From an uncultured Sutterella sp. (GTDB taxonomy: Bacteria > Pseudomonadota > Gammaproteobacteria > Burkholderiales > Burkholderiaceae_F): a stretch of DNA of 60,220 nucleotides. The notes under the pieces were generated by a model that ran no database searches, was not told the origin of the DNA, and saw only the letters and a list, made by a program, of their open reading frames with translations. The first letter of the stretch is position 1. The number at the start of each line of letters is the position of its first letter. The position numbers and the translations under genes are program-made. The DNA is taken from positions 1 to 60,220 of the forward strand of contig UQTE01000015.1 in the NCBI GenBank assembly GCA_900543805.1. The letters are read 5' to 3'. Of this stretch, positions 32,407 through 41,635 are shown one piece after another.

Positions 32407-33642
32407 TTAGGCTTCGCCTTCGACGTAGGGTTCGCTTCCGAGGTCGCCCTCAAGACGCGTGACGATGACGGCCGAAGCCACGTCGCCGACCACGTTGATG
32501 GACGTACGGATCATGTCGAGAATACGGTCGACGCCGGCAATGAGCGCCACCGCTTCGAGCGGAATGCCGACCTGCGTGAAGACCACCGTCGTCATGATGA
32601 GGCCCGCACCGGGGACGCCGGCCGTGCCGACGGCGGCGAGAACGCCCATCAGAACGATCGTGAGCTGGTCGGCCATCGTCAGGTCAAGCCCGTAGACTTC
32701 CGCGGCGAAGATCGAGCAGACGCCCATGTAAATGGCCGTGCCGTTCATGTTGATCGTGTTGCCGAGCGGAATCGAGAAGGAAGCCACGGCCTTCGTGGAG
32801 CCGAGACGGCGGGCGGCGTTGAGGTTCGCCGGCAGAGCCGCGGCCGAAGAGCAGGTCGTGAAGGCGACGAGCCACGGTTCGAAGACGCCCTTGTAGAAGG
32901 TCATCATCGGGATGCCCGTGACGACGCGCACGAGCGGCACGAGGAGCACGATGACGAAGAAGGCCGTCGCGAGGAAGGACGAGAGGATGAGCTGGAAGAG
33001 CGGCAGGAGGACGCCGAGACCGTGACGGCTCACCGTGTAGGCGATCAAGCCGAACACGCCGATCGGGGCGTAGAGCATCACGATGTGCGTGACGCGGATC
33101 ATCGTGTCGCCGACGAGTTCGAAGAAGTTGAGCACGGGCTTGCCGCGTTCGCCGAGGGCGGAGAGACCGAAGCCGAAGATCACCGCAAAGAAGATGATCT
33201 GCAGCATCTGGCCTTCGGACATGGCCTGCATCGGGTTGATCGGGACGATGTTCAGGAGCGTCTGCGTGAGCGGCGGCGCTTCGACGGCCTTGGCGGCGAG
33301 ACCTTCGGTCGAGAGGTCAAGGCCGACGCCCGGCTGGATGAAGCTCGCAAAGATAAGGCCCATCGCAACGGCGACGGCCGTCGTGAGGGCGTAGCAGATC
33401 AGCGTCTTGGTGGCGACGCGGCCGAGCTTCGAGGTGTCCGAAATGCCGGCGGCGCCGGCAATGATGGTGGCGAGCACCAACGGCACCACGACCATGCGGA
33501 TCAGGCGAATGAAGAGGTCGCCCAACGGCTGAAGGAAAGTTTTCGCGGTTTCCTGTTCCACGAGCGCGCCGACCACGACGCCGAGCGCTAGACCGATCAT
33601 CATCTGCCAAGCCAGACTGATCTTGGGTTTCTTGGATGACAT
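32407..33642 (-). CDS. dicarboxylate/amino acid:cation symporter (DAACS family)
   Basis: The 411-residue transporter is of the GltP/DctA/GltT fold. Visible signatures are PLGDLFIRLIRMVVVPLVLATIIAGA near residues 40-65 and the serine-rich re-entrant loop AFTTCSSAAALPANL. SIPLGNTINMNGTAIYMGV (the NMNGT sodium-site motif) and PGAGLIMTTVVFTQVGIPLEA follow. It imports glutamate, aspartate or C4-dicarboxylates with H+ or Na+. The serine-rich loop reads TTCSSAAAL in place of the more common SSSxATLP, a modest deviation. It is monocistronic with an AT-rich promoter region and a palindromic operator about 85 bases upstream. Confidence 0.92.
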   Translation of the reverse strand: MSSKKPKISLAWQMMIGLALGVVVGALVEQETAKTFLQPLGDLFIRLIRMVVVPLVLATIIAGAAGISDTSKLGRVATKTLICYALTTAVAVAMGLIFASFIQPGVGLDLSTEGLAAKAVEAPPLTQTLLNIVPINPMQAMSEGQMLQIIFFAVIFGFGLSALGERGKPVLNFFELVGDTMIRVTHIVMLYAPIGVFGLIAYTVSRHGLGVLLPLFQLILSSFLATAFFVIVLLVPLVRVVTGIPMMTFYKGVFEPWLVAFTTCSSAAALPANLNAARRLGSTKAVASFSIPLGNTINMNGTAIYMGVCSIFAAEVYGLDLTMADQLTIVLMGVLAAVGTAGVPGAGLIMTTVVFTQVGIPLEAVALIAGVDRILDMIRTSINVVGDVASAVIVTRLEGDLGSEPYVEGEA

Positions 33643-34060
33643 AAAGCCTCCCGTTGTGTTTTGTTTTTTCCGGCTTGGCGTAAAGGCACCTATTGCATTT
33701 GCTTTTGCTCCAAGACCTCAATGTGTAGTTTACATTTCGTAAACTCATTTCGCAAAAGGCTCTCCATAGGGATTTTTCTTACGTTGACAACGCAGAAAAA
33801 TGAAAAATCATTCCGGAAACATTTTCCCGTATGAGAGAAAATCGTTACTGTTCACTTCAACACGTTGACATCAATGCTCTTTTCGTGTTGTTGCGCGCAT
33901 GATCGGGGAACGACGGTTCCGTAAAAGGGTCTTATGTAAGACTTTTGTCTTACCCATGAACATTCCCGCTGCGGGAGATTTGTTCGGGCCCCGGAAGGGC
34001 GGGAAAGAGCGGTTTTGGGGACATCCGACCCGCTCCGGGCGTGGCGCGCAAAGACAAGAC
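33643..34060. other. AT-rich intergenic region with operator-like palindrome
   Basis: About 420 gene-free bases are much AT-richer than their surroundings. A 19-bp inverted repeat with perfect arms AGTTTAC and GTAAACT (33727-33745, 5-base spacer) probably binds a regulator of the symporter at 32407-33642. Repeated TTGACA/TTGAC elements (near 33784 and 33862) could be -35 hexamers. No small gene is recognised. Confidence 0.5.
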
Positions 34061-34086
34061 GCAAAAAAGCCGCCCGAAGGCGGCTT
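34061..34086 (-). terminator. terminator of the TRAP transporter operon
   Basis: On the minus strand AAGCCGCC, a tight 4-nt loop and GGCGGCTT form an 8-bp stem that runs into TTTTTT. Confidence 0.9.
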
Positions 34087-34106
34087 GGAGGGGCGCGGGC
34101 GACTTC

Positions 34107-34601
34107 TTATCCGTGCAGACGGCGCAGGGCCTCGAGGAGGTCCCGCACGCCGTAGAGCGTCATGAAGCCCGCGCTCACGGGGATGGCGGCGTACATGTAG
34201 CGCACCTCCATCCAGGGGATCGACTGCATGGTGGCGTTCGAGCGCATCACCCAGATCCAGCCGTACCAACAGATGACGGCGTAGGTGGCGAGTTCGATCG
34301 CGCAGACGATGACGCGAAGAATCCGTCCCGAGAGACGGTCGCGCAGGCGGTCCGTGAAGAGGTCCACGACGAAGTGGTTGCGCGTGCGCACGAGTTCCTG
34401 GGCACCCAAGAAGATCATCCAGACGAGCGCGAACTGAATCCAGTCGTCCGTCTGCGTGAAGTTGTAGATCGGCACGAACCGCACGAAGACGTTCAGGATG
34501 AACATGATGAAGATCGACGCCATGGCGACGACGCAGATCGCGCGCACGACGCGGCTGAGAAGTTCGTCGCCGGCGCGCAGGAGAGAAAGCAAAGAGGACA
34601 T
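34107..34601 (-). CDS. TRAP transporter small permease subunit (DctQ family)
   Basis: The 164-residue protein has four membrane helices and the DctQ core FVRFVPIYNFTQTDDWIQFALVWMIFLGAQELVRTRNHFVVDLF, with the conserved Trp and the basic-His pair. DctQ pairs with DctM to form the membrane part of a tripartite ATP-independent periplasmic importer. It is the last gene of dctP-dctM-dctQ and starts 13 bases after dctM. The small-after-large order differs from the common dctP-dctQ-dctM order. Shine-Dalgarno GGAG is nine bases before ATG. Confidence 0.9.
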   Translation of the reverse strand: MSSLLSLLRAGDELLSRVVRAICVVAMASIFIMFILNVFVRFVPIYNFTQTDDWIQFALVWMIFLGAQELVRTRNHFVVDLFTDRLRDRLSGRILRVIVCAIELATYAVICWYGWIWVMRSNATMQSIPWMEVRYMYAAIPVSAGFMTLYGVRDLLEALRRLHG

Positions 34602-34614
34602 GTTCGATACTCCG

Positions 34615-35898
34615 TCAGGACACGAGGCGCGAGAAGGCGAGCGAGAGGTCGGGAATGAGCGCGACCGCCACGGCCATGAGAATCATGATGGCGACGTAGC
34701 CCAAGGCGTCCTTGGCGATGTTCATCACCTTTTCTCCCGTGATCGAGGACATCACGTAGAGATTGAGCCCGACGGGCGGCGTCAAGACGCCCACGGCGAG
34801 CGCGATGCACATGACGATCCCGAGCTGCACGATGTCGAAGCCGAAGCTCTTCATGAGGGGCACGAAGATCGGCACCGTGATGAGGAGGATCGCCGTCCCT
34901 TCGAGGAAGCACCCCATGATGACGAGGATCGCGATGATGAGCATGAGAACGGGCAACGCCGACGAGAAGGTGGTCGTCATGAAGGCGATCGTCTGTTGCG
35001 GAATGCGCGTGTAGAGGAGCACGTACTGGAAGAACCCGGCCGTGGCGATGATGAACATCACCTTGGCGGTCTGCTCGACCGTGTCCCAGAGGATCTTGGG
35101 AAGATCCTTGAGGGAGAGGGTCTTGAAGACGAAGAACCCGAGGATCGCCACGTAGAGCGACGCGACCGCGGCCGCTTCCGTCGCGGTGAAGAGACCCGCG
35201 AACATGCCGCCGATCACGATCACTGGGGTGAGAAGCGAGAAGAAGGCCTCGCGGAAGGCGTCCCAGCGTTCGCGCCAGCCCGCGCGGGCCGTCACGGCGT
35301 AGCCGCGGCGGTGCGAAACGTAGGAGGACCAGAACATGAAGAGGATCCCGAGGAGAACGCCCGGAACCGCGCCCGCCGCAAAGAGGGCGTTCACGCTCGT
35401 CTGCGTGAGGCCCGCGTAGAGAATGAGCGTGATGCTCGGCGGAATGATCGGACCGAGGGCGCCGCCCGCGGCGATCGTCGCGCAGCTGAACGACCGCTCG
35501 TAGCCGGACTTCGTCATTTCGGCGATGGCGATCATGCCGATCCCGGCCGCGCAGGCCGCGGCCGAACCCGACATGGCGGCCATGACGATGCAGGCGACGA
35601 TGGCGGCGTTGGCAAGCCCGCCCGAGCGGTGGCCGATGCAGACGCGCCCGAAGCCGAAGAGGCTCTTGCTGACGCCGCCCACCGTCATGAGGTTCCCCAT
35701 GAGGAGGAAGAAGGGAATCGACATGAGCGTGATCCCCGAGACCTGCGCGTACATGCGCTGGGCCACGAGGAAGAGCCGTGCCGGGTCGCCGCCCGCCCAG
35801 AGATAGGTGGCGATCGAAACGCCGCCCATCGTGACGGCCGTCGTGACGCCGATCAGCATCAAGACGAGCACGGCGGTGAAGATCACAAACATGACCAT
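34615..35898 (-). CDS. TRAP transporter large permease subunit (DctM family)
   Basis: The 427-residue protein has about twelve helices. Family marks include QVSGITLMSIPFFLLMGNLM, SGSAAACAAGIGMIAIAEMTKSGYERSFSCATIAAGGALGPIIPPSITLILYAG, and the C-terminal GVLTPPVGLNLYVMSSI. It moves an organic acid using the Na+ gradient, with DctP delivering the substrate. ATG 35898 gives the usual family length; TTG 35925 would add nine residues. It lies 90 bases after dctP and 13 before dctQ. Confidence 0.93.
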   Translation of the reverse strand: MVMFVIFTAVLVLMLIGVTTAVTMGGVSIATYLWAGGDPARLFLVAQRMYAQVSGITLMSIPFFLLMGNLMTVGGVSKSLFGFGRVCIGHRSGGLANAAIVACIVMAAMSGSAAACAAGIGMIAIAEMTKSGYERSFSCATIAAGGALGPIIPPSITLILYAGLTQTSVNALFAAGAVPGVLLGILFMFWSSYVSHRRGYAVTARAGWRERWDAFREAFFSLLTPVIVIGGMFAGLFTATEAAAVASLYVAILGFFVFKTLSLKDLPKILWDTVEQTAKVMFIIATAGFFQYVLLYTRIPQQTIAFMTTTFSSALPVLMLIIAILVIMGCFLEGTAILLITVPIFVPLMKSFGFDIVQLGIVMCIALAVGVLTPPVGLNLYVMSSITGEKVMNIAKDALGYVAIMILMAVAVALIPDLSLAFSRLVS

Positions 35899-35988
35899 GA
35901 TGGAAATCCGCTGTAGGAAGGTCAAAAAAGAAGGATGCCTTCGTCCTCGGCGGGCGAAAGCATCCGTTGCGTCAGAGGGCGCGGAGCG

Positions 35989-36990
35989 TCACTTCGCGGT
36001 GCGTGCGGCGTCGATGGCCTTGAGGAGCTTCGTCATTTCTTCCTTGCCGGCGAGCTCGCCCACCTTGTCGTAGGCGGGCTGCATGAGGCGAACGAACGAT
36101 TCGCGGTCGGGCACGGTCACGTTCATGCCCTTTTTCTTGAGTTCCTCCACGACGGCGGCTTCGCCGTGGGAGATGCGCTCGCGCGTGAGGTTCTGCGCCT
36201 TGACGGCCTCTTCCTTCAGGATGGCCTGAAGTTCGGGCGAGAGCCCGTCGAAGAACATCTTGTTGGCGAGCAGAATCTGGCAGTCGAAATAGTGATTCGT
36301 GAGCGCGAGCTGATTCTGGGTTTCAAAGAGCGAGTCGGCGAGAATCGTGAAGACCGGGTTTTCCTCGGCCGCGACGACACCCTGCTTCAGGGACGTGTAG
36401 AGCTCGGAGTAGGCGATGCGCTGCGTGTTGGCGCCGATCGCGTCGAAGGCGGCGAGAAGCCCCGTGGAGGGCGGCACGCGGATCTTGACGCCCTTGAGGT
36501 CTTCGGCCTTGTTGACGACGATGTCCTGCGTCGTCGTCTGGCGGAAGCCGTAGTCGAACATCGACAGACCCACGCAGTCGTGTTCGGCGAGGCCCTGGTT
36601 CATCCAGTCCATGACGAAGCCGTCGATCACGCGGTGGGCGTGGTCGTAGTCTTCAAAGAGGAAGGGCGCCGTCATGGCGTTCAGCTTCTTCGAGTACATC
36701 GCCATGTTGCCGAGCGAGACGACGGCCATGTCAAGCGCGCCAAGCGTCACCTGTTCCGCAAGCGACGGCTGGTCGCCCAGTTCGCCCGCGGGATAGACCT
36801 CGACCTTCACTTTGTTGCCCGTGCGTTCGGCGACGTTCTTCGCAAAGAGCTGCGCCGCCTCGTGGTGGGCGTGAGAAACCGCGGCCGTGTGGGCCAGGCG
36901 GATCGTAAGGTTGTCAAAGTCGGCGGCGTCGGCCTGCGGGGCGACCGCAAGAAAGACGGCGGAAAGTGTGGCGCAGAGAAGAGACTTCAC
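35989..36990 (-). CDS. TRAP transporter substrate-binding protein (DctP family)
   Basis: The 333-residue precursor has a signal peptide (MKSLLCATLSAVFLAVAPQADA). The mature fold shows LTIRLAHTAAVSHAHHEAAQLFAKNVAERTGNKVKVEVYPAGELG, then EQVTLGALDMAVVSLGNMA, and GVKIRVPPSTGLLAAFDAIGANTQRIAYSELYTSLKQGVVAAEENP, where the arginine (KIRV) normally clamps the ligand carboxylate. The ligand is an organic acid of unknown identity. GTG 36990 has GAGGTC six bases upstream. First gene of the TRAP operon, with a -10 TACAAT about 40 bases before it. Confidence 0.92.
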   Translation of the reverse strand: MKSLLCATLSAVFLAVAPQADAADFDNLTIRLAHTAAVSHAHHEAAQLFAKNVAERTGNKVKVEVYPAGELGDQPSLAEQVTLGALDMAVVSLGNMAMYSKKLNAMTAPFLFEDYDHAHRVIDGFVMDWMNQGLAEHDCVGLSMFDYGFRQTTTQDIVVNKAEDLKGVKIRVPPSTGLLAAFDAIGANTQRIAYSELYTSLKQGVVAAEENPVFTILADSLFETQNQLALTNHYFDCQILLANKMFFDGLSPELQAILKEEAVKAQNLTRERISHGEAAVVEELKKKGMNVTVPDRESFVRLMQPAYDKVGELAGKEEMTKLLKAIDAARTAK

Positions 36991-37029
36991 GGCTGACCTC
37001 GGGAAAGGAGTGGGATGGAAATTCCAAAA

Positions 37030-37035
37030 ATTGTA
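37030..37035 (-). promoter_or_regulatory. -10 element of the TRAP operon promoter
   Basis: TACAAT on the minus strand, about 40 bases upstream of dctP. A clear -35 was not found. Confidence 0.4.
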
Positions 37036-37093
37036 GCATGCGCGGGCGAAAATCCCGAGAAAAGATTGCCGAACCGCGCTTTTTTCAGGCCGT

Positions 37094-38725
37094 TCAGGGC
37101 AAAAGACGGGCGATTTTGCGCTCGAGCGAATTGAGGCTGCGAAGAAGCGCCGTCGCGCGGGCGTGCGAGAATTCCGTTTCGCCGAGCAGGGCCTTCACTT
37201 CGCGCTCGAAGGGCGTCACGGCGTCGATCCCCGCGGGGTCGTAGCGTCCGGCGTCGTCGGACGTGTAGGAAACCGCGATGAGACGCCGCAGGAAGGCATC
37301 CGCCTCGTCGTCGGTAAGGCCCTGCAGACGCATTTCCGTCTCGATGAGAAGATCGATGTATGTGCCCCAGACGTCCGCGCGGCAGTAGAGCATGCCTTCG
37401 TTAGTCGCGCTGAGCTTCTTCATCGCGTCATGGACGGCCTTGAGCGTGCGGCTCGAAAAGTCCCGCCATTCCGCGGCGGCCGAGAGCGCTTCGGGGCCTC
37501 GTTCGAGGGCTTCCGTCACCGCGCGAAGACCCGCGAGGGCGTCGCGCAGGAGAAACGCCCGGTCGATGCCTTCTTCGGTGTCGTCGTCCGAGTGCCAACG
37601 GTCCCCGTAGCCGCCCGCAAGGCCCGCCACGGCGAGCTTCGGATCGGGCGGCACGAGCGAAACGTTCGAGAAGACGCTCGGAATCCCGAGCGCAAGGAAG
37701 GACTGGTCGCAGGAACGGTTGAAGCGCGTGAAGCGAACGGTCTCGCCTTCGGGGAGGGCGAGCGCGCGGCGCGCAAGGCCTTCGGTCGAAGGCATCGCCG
37801 GGGCGAAGCCGTAGAGCGTCGAGCCCGCCATGCCGAGGCAGTCGAGATTCACGTGCAGGAAGGCGCTTCGGGCGAGTTCGGAAGCGTGCCGGTCGCACCA
37901 GGCGGTGCTTCCCGCATAGCGTCCGTGGCTGTGCCCCGACCAGACGACCACCTTGAGGCCGTACGGGTGAGGCGTTTCGGCAAGGGTGTCGAGAATCGCC
38001 GTCGAGGCGGCGAGACCCGAAGCGTTGTCGATCGCACCGGCGCCCCAGCTGTCGATGTGGCCCGTAAGAAACGCGTATCGGTCCGATTCCGTCCCGGGAA
38101 GCGTGGCGGTGAGCACGGGGCTCGCGATCCAGCGGCTTTCCGTTTCGATTTCGAGCGTCACGGGACCGTCGCCGAGGCGCTCGGCCGTCGCATTGTCGAT
38201 CGAAGCGTTCGGAATCGAGACGTAGCGGTCTTCGACGCCCGGAACGGGACTGCCCCAGACGTCGGAGACTATCATGCGGTGGATGCGCTCGCCCGTGACG
38301 AAGAGAACGCCCGCAAAGCCGAGGCGCTCCGCGCGGCGCAGAATTCCGAGGTTCGCGAGGCCCGTCACGACCGCGACCGCGGGTTCTTCGGGAGCCTTGA
38401 TGTCGTCCGTCCAGGGAACGGGCTTTCCCGTCACGCGGAAACGCCGGGATCCGCCCGCGCCCGTCGTGACGGGGGCCGTCATGGCGTTCCCTTGAGCGCG
38501 CAACGTCTCGCCGTTCACTTCGAGGTGCGCGTGCGGAACGGTTGAGACGAAAAGCGGCACGGTTTCCCTTTTCACCTCGGCGCCCGTTGCGCGAAAGCGC
38601 TCTTCGAGAAGATCGAACGCTTTCGTTTCGTTGCCGTTCGAGAGGCGCTCGCCCGTGCGGACGAGGTCGCGGAGCGTCGCTTCGAGGATTTCAGTGAAAC
38701 GGGCGCTGTCGGCAGGGAAAGTCAT
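37094..38725 (-). CDS. M28-family zinc aminopeptidase/deacylase-like hydrolase
   Basis: The 543-residue cytoplasmic-type protein lacks a signal peptide. Residues ~85-230 form a PA-like insert, and the metallopeptidase core follows: FLTGHIDSWGAGAIDNASGLAASTAILD, with His and Asp metal ligands and the GAxDNASG motif of M28 enzymes. VVVWSGHSHGRYAGSTAW has SGHS where classic family members have a Glu-rich FxxEExGL. NLDCLGMAGSTLYGF and CDQSFLALGIPSVF follow, and DRWHSDDDTEE holds the last ligand His. A ~100-residue helical tail completes it. The SGHS variation makes the catalytic base uncertain. ATG 38725 has GGAG seven bases upstream. Confidence 0.75.
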   Translation of the reverse strand: MTFPADSARFTEILEATLRDLVRTGERLSNGNETKAFDLLEERFRATGAEVKRETVPLFVSTVPHAHLEVNGETLRAQGNAMTAPVTTGAGGSRRFRVTGKPVPWTDDIKAPEEPAVAVVTGLANLGILRRAERLGFAGVLFVTGERIHRMIVSDVWGSPVPGVEDRYVSIPNASIDNATAERLGDGPVTLEIETESRWIASPVLTATLPGTESDRYAFLTGHIDSWGAGAIDNASGLAASTAILDTLAETPHPYGLKVVVWSGHSHGRYAGSTAWCDRHASELARSAFLHVNLDCLGMAGSTLYGFAPAMPSTEGLARRALALPEGETVRFTRFNRSCDQSFLALGIPSVFSNVSLVPPDPKLAVAGLAGGYGDRWHSDDDTEEGIDRAFLLRDALAGLRAVTEALERGPEALSAAAEWRDFSSRTLKAVHDAMKKLSATNEGMLYCRADVWGTYIDLLIETEMRLQGLTDDEADAFLRRLIAVSYTSDDAGRYDPAGIDAVTPFEREVKALLGETEFSHARATALLRSLNSLERKIARLLP

Positions 38726-38765
38726 AAGAGTTCTCCGGAAAGGAAATCGGGACAAAACGCAAATT

Positions 38766-39545
38766 TTACCTTTCGTTCGGACGGTCGAGCGGGATTTTGC
38801 GGAAGGCGTCGGCGAATTCGCAGAAGTAGTCGACGATCGCGGGCATCATCGCTTCGCCCCATTCGGCCGTGGCCTTTTCGCTCGCGATGCCGCCGTAGCC
38901 GCCCTCGGGAATCCCGAGTCGGATGTCGCGCACGAGCTTCACGTTGGCGCCGCGGAATTTGAGGCTCGAGAGGTGCGTGAAGACGAGCTCGTCCGAGAGG
39001 TTGTTCGCGCGGGTTTCGGGGCAGTCCTTGAGGTCGACGAATTCGGGGTGAATGTAGGCCATCGCGGAGACTTCCTGCGCGTCGCCGTGCCCGGTCGTCC
39101 ACTCGGGATTGAGCTGCGGGGCGATGCTCCACCAGTTGAGAAGCGCGACGAGCGCGCCCGTCTTGCGCGCGATTTCAAGTCCCGCGCGTTCGATGGCGGG
39201 GTCGTTGCCGCCGTGGCCGTTCACGACGAGGAAGCGCCGCGCGCCGTGGCGAGTGAGACTTTCAAAGATGCCGCGGAAGATCCCCGTCATCGTGTCGAGA
39301 CCCATGTCGATCGTGCCCGGAAACGACGTGTGGTGCGTCGCGACGCCGAAGGGAACGACGGGCGTGACGAGGATGTCGCAGCGCTTTTCCATTTCCTTCG
39401 TGATCCACTCCGGAATGAGCCAGTCGGTGCCGAGCGGGCCCACGGGGCCGTGCTGTTCGGTGCTGCCCACGGGGATGACGACGAGCGTGTCGGGGTTCTT
39501 CAGAATCGGTTCGGCCTTGTGCCAGGAGAGATGAGCAAGCTGCAT
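38766..39545 (-). CDS. creatininase/creatinine amidohydrolase-family protein
   Basis: The 259-residue protein belongs to the metal-dependent creatininase superfamily. VVIPVGSTEQHGPVGPLGTDWLIPEWI supplies Glu, His and Asp metal ligands, and THHTSFPGTIDM and VVNGHGGNDPAIERA supply the rest. HGDAQEVSAMAYIHPEFVDL provides the active-site Glu region. Members hydrolyse creatinine, formylamide or other small cyclic amides; substrate is unknown. It lies 40 bases from the M28 gene and 61 from the symporter gene, all transcribed leftward, so uptake plus hydrolysis of a small amide or peptide is likely. ATG 39545 is preferred over TTG 39557. Confidence 0.88.
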   Translation of the reverse strand: MQLAHLSWHKAEPILKNPDTLVVIPVGSTEQHGPVGPLGTDWLIPEWITKEMEKRCDILVTPVVPFGVATHHTSFPGTIDMGLDTMTGIFRGIFESLTRHGARRFLVVNGHGGNDPAIERAGLEIARKTGALVALLNWWSIAPQLNPEWTTGHGDAQEVSAMAYIHPEFVDLKDCPETRANNLSDELVFTHLSSLKFRGANVKLVRDIRLGIPEGGYGGIASEKATAEWGEAMMPAIVDYFCEFADAFRKIPLDRPNER

Positions 39546-39606
39546 GATGCGCCTCAAAGAGGGAAAGCCGCGCGGGGCGGCTTTCCAAAGGATTGAAAGG
39601 GAAACG

Positions 39607-41103
39607 TCAGTCGGCGTGGCGGTCGAGGTCGTCGAAGTGACGGCGGATCGTCGCTTCCGACACGGGCTTCGTCACGAGACTCACGAGGATCATCACGACC
39701 ATCGCGAAGGCCCAGGCGACGATCAGCGGATTGAAGCCGAAGGACCAGCTCGGGAATTCGAGCGTGATGAGGACGTAGAGGATTTCCGCGGCGATGACGC
39801 CCACGTAGACGCTCGTCGTCGTGGCGCGGCGCCAGTACATGCCGAGCAGAATCGGAGCCGCCCAGATGCCGAGGCCGCCGAAGGCGAAGAGGACGATCTG
39901 GAAGATGGAGCCGGGCTTCGAGATGCCGATGCCGATCGCGATGATGCCGAGGACGACCGTGATCACCTTCGAGAGGCGCCAGGTTTCTTCGTCGGTGGCG
40001 TCACGCTTGAGGATCTTCTGATAGAGGTCGCGCGACGCGGCGGACGTGGCCGTAAGAAGCAACGACGAAATTGTCGACATGCCCGCCGAGAAGATGCCCG
40101 CCACCATGAGGGACGAGAGAACCGGCGAGAGGCCGCCCTGCAGAATCAGCGGCACGACGAAGTCGGAGTTCTTCCCTTCGAGGCCCGGGAAGGCGATGAT
40201 GCCCGTGACGCCGCACCATTCGATGAAGGAGGCGGAGAACCACATGCCGAGCGTGCCGAGAATCACGGCCTTGAACATCGTCTTGTGGTCCTTCATCGTG
40301 AAGAACTTCGTGAAGAGATGGGGCTGACCGATCGCGAAGAAGGACCACATCACGATCATCGAGACGTAGTTCTGCCAGGGATAGCTGTTGTTGTGACCGG
40401 GGAAGCTCACGTAGTTCGTGTCCATGGCCGCGAGCTTGGCGTTGATGACGTCGAGACCGCCGCCCAATTCAAGCGACACGAAGAAGGTGACCACCGCCGT
40501 CACGACCATGAGGACGCCCTGGATCAGGTCGGTGAGCATGATCGAGCGGATGCCGCCCGCCATGCAGTAGAGAATCACGGTGACGCCCATGACGGTGATC
40601 CCGACCCATTCGGGCGCGCCCGTGTAGGTCGTGAAGATCACGCCGCCGCCGATCGTCTGCGCGCCCATCATCGAGACGAGGAAGACGAGCATGAGGACGG
40701 CGAGCAGTCCGCGGATGCCGGTCGATTCATAGCGGTCCGCGAGGTAGTCGGCCATCGTGAGCATCTTGTAGCGGTGGCCGAGCGTGATGAGCCGGCGACC
40801 GACGAGAAGCGCGGGGATGAGCATCGAGAAGGCGATGCCCGGCACCGAGACGGACATCCCGGCGTAGCCCACGTGGTAGATCGACCCGGGAACGCCCATG
40901 AAGGTCGACATGGAGTACTGCGTCGAGAAGTAGGCGACGCCCGTAAGAATGGCCCCGGCCTTCCCCGACATCGTGAAGAAGTCGGAAAGCGAACGGTTCT
41001 TCTGAGAACCGTACCAGCCGAGCCCCGTCAGAATGAGACAGTAGAGAATGATGACGGTAAGGAACGGCCCCGTCATGCTGACCGTGTCGATGGTGTGCTG
41101 CAT
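39607..41103 (-). CDS. sodium:solute symporter (SSS family)
   Basis: The 498-residue transporter has thirteen predicted helices in the LeuT-like SSS pattern. GKAGAILTGVAYFSTQYSMSTFMGVPGSIYHVGYAG opens it. The central signature is GGIRSIMLTDLIQGVLMVV, and AGIFSAGMSTISSLLLTATSAASRDLYQKI is the family fingerprint. It imports a small solute with Na+, possibly a peptide, amide or pantothenate-like compound to judge by neighbours. Its ATG overlaps the stop of the small upstream protein (TGATG), which implies a coupled two-part unit. Confidence 0.92.
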   Translation of the reverse strand: MQHTIDTVSMTGPFLTVIILYCLILTGLGWYGSQKNRSLSDFFTMSGKAGAILTGVAYFSTQYSMSTFMGVPGSIYHVGYAGMSVSVPGIAFSMLIPALLVGRRLITLGHRYKMLTMADYLADRYESTGIRGLLAVLMLVFLVSMMGAQTIGGGVIFTTYTGAPEWVGITVMGVTVILYCMAGGIRSIMLTDLIQGVLMVVTAVVTFFVSLELGGGLDVINAKLAAMDTNYVSFPGHNNSYPWQNYVSMIVMWSFFAIGQPHLFTKFFTMKDHKTMFKAVILGTLGMWFSASFIEWCGVTGIIAFPGLEGKNSDFVVPLILQGGLSPVLSSLMVAGIFSAGMSTISSLLLTATSAASRDLYQKILKRDATDEETWRLSKVITVVLGIIAIGIGISKPGSIFQIVLFAFGGLGIWAAPILLGMYWRRATTTSVYVGVIAAEILYVLITLEFPSWSFGFNPLIVAWAFAMVVMILVSLVTKPVSEATIRRHFDDLDRHAD

Positions 41104-41348
41104 CAGGCTTCCTCGTCGTCAAATTCGTGGTATTCGGGACGCTTGAGGCAGGAGTGCGCCCAAACGCCGATCATGCAAATCGTGAAGATTCCGTAGACGA
41201 GCCACCCGTAAATGAAGAGGGGAACGCCGAAGAAGCTCGGGTTGTATTCCGTGTCGTAGAAGATGGGCAGAGGCAGCATGATGAACGCCCAGATCACCAT
41301 GAACACCCAGAACCACTTTCTCTCGAAAGCGTTGGCGAATGCATGCAT
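41103..41348 (-). CDS. small two-helix membrane partner of the SSS symporter
   Basis: The 81-residue protein has two hydrophobic helices (FWVFMVIWAFIMLPLPIFY and GVPLFIYGWLVYGIFTICMIGVWAH). A PxPIFYD turn lies between them, and the tail is acidic. Small proteins of this layout (DUF997/DUF3311-like) precede many SSS symporters. The stop codon overlaps the symporter start. It is the first gene of the operon 41348 to 37094. Function as an accessory or stability subunit is inferred from position. Confidence 0.75.
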   Translation of the reverse strand: MHAFANAFERKWFWVFMVIWAFIMLPLPIFYDTEYNPSFFGVPLFIYGWLVYGIFTICMIGVWAHSCLKRPEYHEFDDEEA

Positions 41349-41515
41349 GCGGGAGACTCCTTTTTTTGAAAATTGAGAATGAAGCGGCGCAAAAGAGGAT
41401 TCTCCGCGGCGCTCCGTTCGAGGGTTTCTTGCTCAATTCTGCCACGCGGGTCCGAGGAAGTCTCGAAAAGTTTTTCCCGGGCATCCAAAGTCATGCGGGT
41501 TATCGAGAATTGTTC

Positions 41516-41581
41516 TTGACAAAAGGTTAGATGTCTAGAGGTAAATAATTATTTCCGCCCGACACGAAAGCCGGCGGGCGG
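41516..41581 (+). promoter_or_regulatory. promoter and leader hairpin of the acidic-tail protein gene
   Basis: A perfect TTGACA lies at 41516-41521, with AT-rich -10-like sequence near 41542-41547. A stable CCGCCCG/CGGGCGG hairpin near 41556-41581 sits in the leader. Confidence 0.45.
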
Positions 41582-41635
41582 TCTAAACTGACTCCCCCTC
41601 CGGACATGTTTTTATTTTTCAGGAGCCGTTTGATC

